A DNA stretch of 64,000 bases. Origin: an uncultured Flavobacteriaceae bacterium (lineage in GTDB: Bacteria; Bacteroidota; Bacteroidia; Flavobacteriales; Flavobacteriaceae). The position numbers and the translations under genes were made by a program. Positions 57,089-64,000 of the stretch are shown here, piece after piece. The notes beneath the pieces were generated by a model. It saw only the letters and a list, made by a program, of their open reading frames with translations. It was not told where the DNA came from and did not search any database. Numbering within the stretch: position 1 is the stretch's first letter; every line of letters starts with the position of its first letter. The stretch is from contig CALSRG010000002.1 in the NCBI GenBank assembly GCA_943788695.1, forward strand, positions 310,001-374,000. The letters run 5' to 3'.

Positions 57089-58546
57089 TTATTTCGAAGG
57101 TATGTTGGAAAGTACTTCCTTAAAGAAAGTCCAATATTTTTGCACAGAGCTTATCGATGCTCTTTCATCTGGTGAGTGGGCGCCTTTGATGGTAGGACCA
57201 AAACTAACCATATCCATTCCAGGATTACGTTCGCCTAAAATTCCACATTCTAGGCCAGCATGTATAGCAGCTACTTTAGCTTCTTCACCATTATTGAGTC
57301 TTTTATACAACTGAACCAGAACCCTCAAAATATCCGAATTTGTGTTAGGTTTCCAACCGGGATATCCTCCTGAAAAAACAACATCGCAGTCGGCTATTTC
57401 GAAAGCAGCTCTGAGCACATTAGCTAAATCATCACGTGAAGATTCGACTGAAGAACGGGTCAGACAATGGACCATCAATTTGCCTTCGAATAATAATACA
57501 CGCGCAAGGTTATTCGATGTTTCAACCAATCCTTCAATGTCTGGACTCATGCGATACACTCCATTTTGCGCAACTCGTAAAGCAGTCAATAAGGTGGATT
57601 GATCCTCTGATGTCAACATTCTTTCTGGCGCAGCAAAAACGGTAGTTGAAATTACTAATCCTGGATCAATGGTTTTATAATCGAGTTTGATCAAATCACC
57701 AAGTATTTGTACCTCTTGTTGGAGTTTATCAACATCCTCAACTTTGCATACCACTTCAGCTTTCGCTTCTCTCGGAATGGCATTACGCAAACTTCCACCA
57801 TCGATCGACACTAAACCAAAAGGTACTTTTGAAGCTACATCTTGTAGTAATCGGGCTAAGATTTTATTAGCATTACCTAAACCCAGATGTATATCGACAC
57901 CTGAATGGCCTCCGTTTAACCCTTTTATCAAAATTTGCAGGCCAGAGTATCCTTGAGGTACTGGAATCATCGGATAATTTCTGGTAGCAGAAATATCTAT
58001 TCCACCCGCACAACCAATTCCAATCTCATCGTCGTCTTCAGTATCAAGGTTAAGTAAAATAGTTCCCTTTAACCAATTCCTTTTCAGCTTCAAAGCTCCT
58101 GTCATGCCTGTTTCTTCATCAATGGTAAACAAGGCCTCGATAGCTGGATGCGGCATATTGGTGCTTTCTAAAACAGCCATAATGGTAGCAACGCCTAATC
58201 CATTATCAGCACCAAGTGTGGTGCCTTTGGCACGAACCCAATCCCCATCAACATACATCTGAATCCCTTGAGTGTCAAAGTCAAAATCTGTATCGTTATT
58301 TTTTTGATGAACCATATCAAGATGCGATTGGAGTACAACAGTCTGTCTGTTTTCCATACCAGCTGTAGCGGGTTTTTTAATCAAAACGTTCCCTATGAGG
58401 TCTCTTTCTGTTTCAAATCCTAAGTTTTTACCGAAATCGATCATAAACTGTATCACACGCTCTTCTTTTTTGGAGGGACGCGGAACAGCATTTAGTAATT
58501 CAAAGTTTTTCCAAATGGCTTGGGGCTGAAGATCTTTTAAGGTCAT
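57089..58546 (-). CDS. pepD: Aminoacyl-histidine dipeptidase (M20 family)
   Basis: A cytosolic di-zinc exopeptidase that cleaves dipeptides such as Xaa-His. The 485-residue protein has the metal ligands in SHLDMVHQKN (near residue 75), GADNGLGVA (near 117), IDEETGMTGA (near 145) and the LNLDTEDD segment, with the M20 dimerisation domain around 200-380 (with GLNGGHSGVDI), and a C-terminal HAGLECGILG motif that supplies the last His ligand. All are intact. It diverges from the DUF3810 gene (71 bp between starts). Confidence 0.94.
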   Translation of the reverse strand: MTLKDLQPQAIWKNFELLNAVPRPSKKEERVIQFMIDFGKNLGFETERDLIGNVLIKKPATAGMENRQTVVLQSHLDMVHQKNNDTDFDFDTQGIQMYVDGDWVRAKGTTLGADNGLGVATIMAVLESTNMPHPAIEALFTIDEETGMTGALKLKRNWLKGTILLNLDTEDDDEIGIGCAGGIDISATRNYPMIPVPQGYSGLQILIKGLNGGHSGVDIHLGLGNANKILARLLQDVASKVPFGLVSIDGGSLRNAIPREAKAEVVCKVEDVDKLQQEVQILGDLIKLDYKTIDPGLVISTTVFAAPERMLTSEDQSTLLTALRVAQNGVYRMSPDIEGLVETSNNLARVLLFEGKLMVHCLTRSSVESSRDDLANVLRAAFEIADCDVVFSGGYPGWKPNTNSDILRVLVQLYKRLNNGEEAKVAAIHAGLECGILGERNPGMDMVSFGPTIKGAHSPDERASISSVQKYWTFFKEVLSNIPSK

Positions 58547-58605
58547 AGATATAAATTTATTGCTACAAATTTAATCAATCAATTCGGTCAATCCCAATGT
58601 TTGGT

Positions 58606-58613
58606 TACTTTTG
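58606..58613 (+). promoter_or_regulatory. Putative -7 box (TACTTTTG) for the DUF3810 gene
   Basis: TACTTTTG, 4 nt before the ATG at 58618, another near-leaderless arrangement. No -33 TTG at the right distance. Confidence 0.35.
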
Positions 58614-58617
58614 AAAG

Positions 58618-59679
58618 ATGCGACCAAGAATCAAATTATTTTTAACTCTTAGCATTATTCCGCAATATCTGCTCTTACAATTTTTGCGGCTGCATCCCGA
58701 TTGGATTGAAAACTATTACAGCCGTGGTCTTTACACCTACTTAATTGCTTTCCAAAATAGACTATTTGGATCGATACCCTTTTCAGTTGGCGATCTGACG
58801 TATATCATTGTAGTCATCTGGATTCTGAGGTGGGTGCTATTAAAAAGCTGGAGGTCATCGTTAAAGCACTTCATCTTTAATATCGGTAGCACAGCAGCTG
58901 TGATTTTTTTTGTATTTCATTTGATGTGGGGACTCAACTATCATCGTTTACCTCTTGCTCAGCAACTCAGTCTTAGCACGAATTACACAACTGAACAATT
59001 GATAGAGGTAACAAATATGTTCATTCAGAAATCGAACAATCTTCAAATTGAAATCACAAAAAATGACAGTCTTCCTGTTCATCATAACCTTAACATTGAA
59101 ATATTGAGTCAGGATTTAAATATAGGTTTTGACGTTCTTTCTCGTTTACATCACAATGGAGTTTCAGTTCCGCCAAGTACCAAGGTATCCTTGCTAAGCA
59201 CTCCACTAACCTATATGGGTTTTAGTGGTTATTTAAATCCATTTACACTTGAATCTCAAGTAAATAATTTGTTACCTTCCTATACATTAGCAAGTACAAT
59301 AGCCCATGAGCGAGTACACAAAATGGGTTATGCAGCAGAAAATGAAGCGAATTTTTTAGGTATTTTAGCTTGTCATTATAGTGACCAAGAAATCTTACAA
59401 TATAGTGGCGCCATAATGGCTTTAAGAATTTGTTTGAATGAACTTTATAAAGTGGACCAAGTCCAATATCATTCCTGTTTGGAAAAAATAAACTTCGGAA
59501 TTTTGATGAACTATAATGAATCCAGTCTTTTCTGGAATAGCTATCAAAATCCTTTTGAGCCATTATTTAAAAAAAGTTACAACCAATACCTCAAGTCTAA
59601 CGCACAAAACAGCGGCATCAAAAGTTATAATGAAGCCGTAGGTTTAATTGTCAATTTTTTTCGAACATTGAAACAATGA
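58618..59679 (+). CDS. DUF3810 membrane protein with HExxH motif
   Basis: A 353-residue inner-membrane protein conserved in Bacteroidota. Three membrane helices occupy about residues 8-25, 55-75 and 85-107, and the remainder is extracytoplasmic. It contains HERVH (H230, E231, H234) followed by the MGYAAENEANFLGIL stretch with Glu residues 7-9 positions later, a pattern seen in zinc metallopeptidases. A peptidase function is inferred, not shown. It follows a TACTTTTG box. No close operon partner: the amidohydrolase gene begins 66 bp later with an AT-rich gap. Confidence 0.82.
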   Translation: MRPRIKLFLTLSIIPQYLLLQFLRLHPDWIENYYSRGLYTYLIAFQNRLFGSIPFSVGDLTYIIVVIWILRWVLLKSWRSSLKHFIFNIGSTAAVIFFVFHLMWGLNYHRLPLAQQLSLSTNYTTEQLIEVTNMFIQKSNNLQIEITKNDSLPVHHNLNIEILSQDLNIGFDVLSRLHHNGVSVPPSTKVSLLSTPLTYMGFSGYLNPFTLESQVNNLLPSYTLASTIAHERVHKMGYAAENEANFLGILACHYSDQEILQYSGAIMALRICLNELYKVDQVQYHSCLEKINFGILMNYNESSLFWNSYQNPFEPLFKKSYNQYLKSNAQNSGIKSYNEAVGLIVNFFRTLKQ

Positions 59680-59745
59680 GAAAAAATTATTACATTCACA
59701 AACTTATATATCGCTATTTCTTTAATTAATCAATTCAAATTTAAA

Positions 59746-62712
59746 ATGAAAAATTTCTTTTCGTTGCTCATTTGTGTTATGACTGTAACTTTTACTGCTC
59801 AAGCTCAAATTGACTATTTTCCAAAAAATGACGGGGTCATCGCTGTAAATACGAATTATACTGCATTGACCAACGCCAAAATTTATGTCAATCCAACTAC
59901 GGTTTTCGATAACGGCACTTTACTGTTCAAAAATGGTGTTGTAGTAGCTGTTGGTAGCAAAATTGCAATTCCCCCAAATACTGTGACGGTTGATGCCCAA
60001 GGTAAAACCATCTACCCTTCGTTTATTGATGCTTATTCAACTCTCGGCGTTGCAAAACCCGAACGTCCTCGAGGCGGCGGACGAACTGCCGTATATGAAG
60101 CTACGCGAGAAGGTTATTATTGGAATGATCATATTCGGGCAGAACAAGATGCAGTAAACTACTTCAAGTTTGATGATAAAGCTGCAAAAAGTTACCGTCA
60201 AGCGGGCTTTGGTGCTGTCAATACCCATATGGCGGACGGTGTTGTTCGAGGTACTGGATCGCTAATCGCTTTAACTCCAGATGGAAGTGATGCGCAACGG
60301 ATTTTAAACTCTAAATCGGGACAATACTTGTCTACATCCAAAAGTGTACAATCTGCACAATCTTATCCCAGCTCAATCATGGGTACTTTATCCTTATTGG
60401 AACAAATGTATATTGATGCCGATTGGTATGCCCAAGGAAATGTTTCTACAACTGATCTTGCTCTTGAGTCCTTAATTAATAATAAAAACATGTTTCAGAT
60501 CATGGTAAGTCAAGATCGAAACAATGCTTTGAGAACTGATAAAGTTGGAGACAAATTCGGAGTTCAATATGTGTTTGTCGGAAGTGGTGACGAGTTTGAA
60601 CGACTCGATGATGTCAAAGCAACTAATGGTACTTTTATTTTACCGATCAACTTTCCAAAACCTTATGATGTTGAAGATGTATTTACCGCTGAAGCCTTAG
60701 ATATATCTAAACTTAGAAAATGGAATCAAAGTCCTGCCAATCCTAAAATGATGCAAGAAGCAGGAATTCCATTTGCCATTACTATGGATGGACATTCATC
60801 TCCAAAAGACTTCTTTACTCACTTGCGTCAAGCTGTAAATTATGGATTAAACAAAGAAACAGCTTTAGCCGCCCTAACCGAGGTTCCAGCTAGGATATTA
60901 GGACAATCGTCAAAACTAGGTACGCTTAAAGCGGGCGCTCATGCTAATTTCATCATAACATCTGGCGATATCTTTGACGATAAGACAATTATCCATGAAA
61001 ACTGGGTTCGAGGACAACGCGAAGTGTTGAACGCGATGGATACGAAAGATATACGAGGTAATTTCAGTATCTCGACCTCAAAAGGTGAATTTTTAATTGA
61101 ACTGAGTGGCTCTGCTGAAAAAATGAAATCATCAGTGAAATTTGGAGACCAAGAGTTAAAATCTTCAGTGGCCATGAATGGCGACTGGGCGAATTTCACA
61201 TTTACTAGTCAAGACAGCACGGCTAAAGGAATCAATCGGATATCAGCTAAGGTCATTGATAACAATCACCTCAGTGGGCAAATTGTTTTTGTTGATGGTT
61301 CATCAGAAAGATTCGACAGTGCAAAAATTGAAGCTGAAACTTCTAAAGATAGCGACAAAGCAGACAGAGAGTTTAGCGCCCCATTAATACTTCCTGTAAC
61401 TTATCCTAACATGGCTTATGGTTTCGAGAAACTGCCTCAACAAGAAACCATCCTTTTCAAAAATGCTACAGTTTGGACGAATGAAGACGAAGGAATCATG
61501 ACCGAAACCGACGTATTGGTGAAGAAAGGTAAAATTGTCAAGATTGGAAAAAACCTATCAGCCTCTGGCGCAAAGGTTGTTGACGCAACGGGCAAACATT
61601 TAACTGCTGGTGTTATTGATGAACATTCCCACATTGCTGCTTCTAGCATCAATGAAGGAGGACACAATTCATCGGCGGAGGTTTCTATCGGTGATGTTGT
61701 TGTGGCCAATGACATTAATATCTATAGAAATTTAGCTGGTGGGGTAACCTCAATTCAAATTCTACATGGATCAGCGAATCCTATAGGTGGTCAATCAGCC
61801 ATTATCAAATTAAAGTGGGGTGAATCGGCAAATAATTTACTTAATCCAAACGCCAAACCATTTATAAAATTTGCGCTTGGAGAAAACGTAAAACAATCGA
61901 ACTGGGGTAGTTTTAGTCGCTTTCCTCAAACCCGAATGGGTGTCGAACAAGTATATTTAGACTACTTTACAAGAGCTAAGGCATATGATGACAAAAAGAA
62001 AAGTGGTGTTGCATATCGCAAGGATTTAGAAATGGAAGTGCTGGCTCAAATTATCAATAAAGAAAGATTCATTAGCTGCCACTCATATGTTCAAAGCGAA
62101 ATCAACATGTTGATGAAAGTCGCTGAGCAATTCAACTTTAATATCAATACTTTTACTCATATTCTTGAAGGATATAAGGTAGCCGACAAAATGCTGGAGC
62201 ATGGCGTTGGAGCCTCAACCTTTAGTGACTGGTGGGCCTACAAATTTGAAGTTAATGATGCTATTCCATATAATGCAGCAATTCTACATGAAGTTGGTGT
62301 TGTAACAGCCATTAATAGTGACGATGCTGAAATGTCTCGTAGACTCAACCAAGAGGCTGCAAAAACCATGAAATATGGTGGTGTTTCAGAAGAAGAGGCT
62401 TGGAAGATGGTCACCTTAAACCCAGCTAAACTATTGCAAATTGATGATCGTGTAGGTAGTGTAAAAGTTGGTAAAGACGCTGATTTGGTATTATGGAATG
62501 GTCATCCACTGTCTGTATATACCAAAGCCGAGCAAACCATGATTGAAGGTGTTGTTTACTTTGATATCGAACGCGATGCGGCACAGCGAAAGGCCATTGC
62601 CGAAGAACGTGCATTACTCATCAATCTGATGTTGAAAGAGAAAAACAAAGGTATGGCTACCCAGCCCGCTCGCAAAAAGGAGCAAGAACTTCTTCACTGC
62701 GATTCACTATAA
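59746..62712 (+). CDS. Exported double amidohydrolase-like protein, N-terminal half lacking metal motif
   Basis: A 988-residue secreted protein (signal peptide ending TFTAQAQ) made of two amidohydrolase/imidazolonepropionase-like halves. The second half has a canonical metal motif, VIDEHSHIA with H627 and H629, and the later NSDDAEMSRR and LNPAKLLQIDDRVGS segments of the fold. The first half has kept the same framework (TIYPSFIDAYSTLG and VPARILGQSSKLGTLKAGA) but the HxH is replaced (Y97, T99), so it is probably non-catalytic. It is followed by a second, smaller member of the family 13 bp downstream. Substrate unknown; probably a dipeptidase or cyclic-amide hydrolase of the envelope. Confidence 0.85.
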   Translation: MKNFFSLLICVMTVTFTAQAQIDYFPKNDGVIAVNTNYTALTNAKIYVNPTTVFDNGTLLFKNGVVVAVGSKIAIPPNTVTVDAQGKTIYPSFIDAYSTLGVAKPERPRGGGRTAVYEATREGYYWNDHIRAEQDAVNYFKFDDKAAKSYRQAGFGAVNTHMADGVVRGTGSLIALTPDGSDAQRILNSKSGQYLSTSKSVQSAQSYPSSIMGTLSLLEQMYIDADWYAQGNVSTTDLALESLINNKNMFQIMVSQDRNNALRTDKVGDKFGVQYVFVGSGDEFERLDDVKATNGTFILPINFPKPYDVEDVFTAEALDISKLRKWNQSPANPKMMQEAGIPFAITMDGHSSPKDFFTHLRQAVNYGLNKETALAALTEVPARILGQSSKLGTLKAGAHANFIITSGDIFDDKTIIHENWVRGQREVLNAMDTKDIRGNFSISTSKGEFLIELSGSAEKMKSSVKFGDQELKSSVAMNGDWANFTFTSQDSTAKGINRISAKVIDNNHLSGQIVFVDGSSERFDSAKIEAETSKDSDKADREFSAPLILPVTYPNMAYGFEKLPQQETILFKNATVWTNEDEGIMTETDVLVKKGKIVKIGKNLSASGAKVVDATGKHLTAGVIDEHSHIAASSINEGGHNSSAEVSIGDVVVANDINIYRNLAGGVTSIQILHGSANPIGGQSAIIKLKWGESANNLLNPNAKPFIKFALGENVKQSNWGSFSRFPQTRMGVEQVYLDYFTRAKAYDDKKKSGVAYRKDLEMEVLAQIINKERFISCHSYVQSEINMLMKVAEQFNFNINTFTHILEGYKVADKMLEHGVGASTFSDWWAYKFEVNDAIPYNAAILHEVGVVTAINSDDAEMSRRLNQEAAKTMKYGGVSEEEAWKMVTLNPAKLLQIDDRVGSVKVGKDADLVLWNGHPLSVYTKAEQTMIEGVVYFDIERDAAQRKAIAEERALLINLMLKEKNKGMATQPARKKEQELLHCDSL

Positions 62713-62725
62713 AAACTATTGACTT

Positions 62726-64000
62726 ATGACATTTTTAAAACATACATTAATACCATTTCTTCTTCTAGGAATGATGACTCAAGCCCAACAAACACCGGGT
62801 TTGGAGCAAAAGACAAGAGTTGCAATTATTGGTGGTACAGTTCACGTTGGAAACGGAGAAGTAATCACAGACGCTGTTTTAGTTTTTGAAAAAGGTAAAC
62901 TAACAGTCGTTTCTAGTCAAGCGCGCTTTAATGGTAGTCTTGAAGGCGCTCTAATTATCGACGCTCAAGGCAAACAGGTTTACCCTGGATTTATTGCTGC
63001 AAACAGCACTTTAGGACTGGTTGAAGTTGATGCGGTTCGCGCCAGTGATGATCAAGAAGAACTTGGTGAATTACTGCCACACATCAGAAGTCTCATTGCC
63101 TACAATGCTGAATCAAAGGTGGTGGAATCAATGAGACCTAATGGCGTTTTACTCGCACAAGCAACCCCTCAAGGTGGTCGTATTTCAGGCACTTCCTCTG
63201 TTGTGCAACTCGATGCATGGAATTGGGAAGATGCCGCTGTGAAAGTCGATGATGGGATACATTTAAATTGGCCAAGAACTTTGAGTTATTCTCGAAATTG
63301 GGCTACGAGATCATGGACCTTAGAGTCTAATAAAAACTACGACAAAGAGGTTCGCAGTGTTCAGCAATTTTTTGATGAAAGCAAGGCTTATTTAGGAGGT
63401 GCTAGAACACCAAAAAATTTGCCATTCGAGGCAATGGCAGGTTTATTCAATGGATCGCAACATTTATATGTTCATGTTGGGGATGAACGAGGAATTACTG
63501 ATGCCGTGGCCTTTGCAAAACACAATGGTGTATCTATAGTTTTGGTAGGTGCTGAAGAAGCCTATAAAGTAACCGAGCTGTTAAAAAAAGAAGGTGTCGG
63601 AGTATTGTTAAGCAATACACACAGACTGCCAAGATCTGAAGATCATGACTATGACATGCCATACAAACTACCTAAACTTCTTGCTGATGCGGGTATCTTG
63701 GTGGGTTTAAATACTGGAGGAAAAGCCAATTTTCAAAGTAGAAATTTGCCTTTTTTCGCTGGTCAAGTCGTAGGACAAGGTTTAGATAAAGAAATTGCTT
63801 TAAGTATGATTACAGCTAACACGGCAAAATTACTTGGTATTGACAATGAATACGGCACTTTAGAAGTAGGAAAAAGTGCAACCCTTTTTATCAGTGAAGG
63901 TGATGCTTTAGACATGATTGGAAACCAATTAAACAAGGCTTTTATCGACGGACGAGAGATTAGTTTAGAAAGTCATCAAACAGAACTTTGGCAGCGATAC
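62726..64000 (+). CDS. Exported amidohydrolase-like protein without HxH, 3' partial at window edge
   Basis: An open frame from ATG at 62726 that runs past the right edge (425 codons, no stop). A signal peptide (to about residue 21, MMTQAQ) is followed by the amidohydrolase beta/alpha framework: AIIGGTVHVGNGEVI, the usual strand VYPGFIAANSTLG where HxH should be but reads N93-S-T95, and near the end ITANTAKLLGIDNEYGTLEVGK, which normally precedes the C-terminal beta barrel. The metal-binding histidines are missing, as in the first half of the preceding protein. It follows that gene by 13 bp and is surely co-transcribed. About a handful of further residues probably remain beyond the window. Confidence 0.85.
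   Translation, partial: MTFLKHTLIPFLLLGMMTQAQQTPGLEQKTRVAIIGGTVHVGNGEVITDAVLVFEKGKLTVVSSQARFNGSLEGALIIDAQGKQVYPGFIAANSTLGLVEVDAVRASDDQEELGELLPHIRSLIAYNAESKVVESMRPNGVLLAQATPQGGRISGTSSVVQLDAWNWEDAAVKVDDGIHLNWPRTLSYSRNWATRSWTLESNKNYDKEVRSVQQFFDESKAYLGGARTPKNLPFEAMAGLFNGSQHLYVHVGDERGITDAVAFAKHNGVSIVLVGAEEAYKVTELLKKEGVGVLLSNTHRLPRSEDHDYDMPYKLPKLLADAGILVGLNTGGKANFQSRNLPFFAGQVVGQGLDKEIALSMITANTAKLLGIDNEYGTLEVGKSATLFISEGDALDMIGNQLNKAFIDGREISLESHQTELWQRY

Noticed and set aside
1-64000. CRISPR arrays, prophage, insertion sequences, complete tRNA or rRNA genes and biosynthetic clusters.
   Set aside because: No regularly spaced repeats, no integrase, transposase or phage structural genes, and no cloverleaf other than the isolated 3' fragment at 11729-11753 were seen on either strand.

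Overview
The window comes from a Bacteroidota genome, almost certainly a member of the Flavobacteriaceae. The signs are a type IX secretion (T9SS) type A C-terminal domain on two secreted proteins, family-specific proteins (DUF3810, DUF7935-like, DUF5686 with a CarboxypepD-like N-terminus, stand-alone HsdR_N protein, YtxJ, fused alpha/beta 2-oxoacid dehydrogenase E1), many short-signal lipoproteins, almost no Shine-Dalgarno sequences, and repeated TAnnTTTG (-7) promoter motifs placed very close to start codons. The DNA is AT-rich and densely coding. It is mostly ordinary chromosomal housekeeping sequence with a few scars.

Layout. 1-4.8 kb: LOG-family protein (cut by the window edge), secreted EEP nuclease, and an M1-peptidase-like protein that has lost its zinc site. 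4.8-10.7 kb: E1 dehydrogenase, holA, HsdR_N protein, glycosyltransferase and an OmpA lipoprotein ending in a strong terminator. 10.66-11.76 kb: a small AT-rich accessory scar holding a 5'-truncated DUF5655 protein and an orphan tRNA 3' end. 11.8-23.2 kb: tsaC, uvrD/pcrA, DUF7935-like protein, recG, TlpA lipoprotein, pheT, DUF2007 protein, ABC-F ATPase. 23.3-32.5 kb: frameshifted TlpA-like lipoprotein, fsa, SDR, glutaminyl cyclase / thioesterase / beta-helix lipoprotein operon, glyA, fumarylacetoacetase, ytxJ. 32.6-41 kb: clpB, smpB, DUF5686 protein, pcm, second ABC-F. 41.0-41.4 kb: a gene-poor stretch with a fossil of a UPF0173 metallo-hydrolase. 41.4-48.3 kb: one long plus-strand run (Gfo/Idh oxidoreductase, 3-hydroxybutyryl-CoA dehydrogenase, DUF1015, YggS, DnaQ-UvrC-like nuclease, potassium channel, miaA). 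48.3-53.3 kb: a minus-strand operon of glycosyltransferase, YbbR, coaE, histidine kinase and response regulator. 53.3-57 kb: a large T9SS-exported repeat protein. 57-64 kb: pepD, DUF3810 protein and two tandem amidohydrolase-like proteins, the last cut by the right edge.

How the genes relate. Translation and RNA genes (tsaC, pheT, smpB, miaA, two ABC-F), DNA repair/replication genes (holA, uvrD, recG, DnaQ-UvrC-like) and proteostasis genes (clpB, pcm, pepD) are scattered among cell-envelope proteins, as is usual for flavobacteria. Plus-strand operons repeatedly use 4-nt ATGA stop/start overlaps, and four convergent pairs share exactly 4 bp at their stops. I found no complete prophage, CRISPR array, insertion sequence or rRNA. 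The best leads for something unusual are the tRNA-fragment/DUF5655 scar near 11 kb, the DnaQ-UvrC-like gene whose ATGA overlap has become ATAA so that no normal start remains, the catalytically dead M1 homologue, and a 481-bp perfect in-frame direct repeat inside the T9SS adhesin-like gene.
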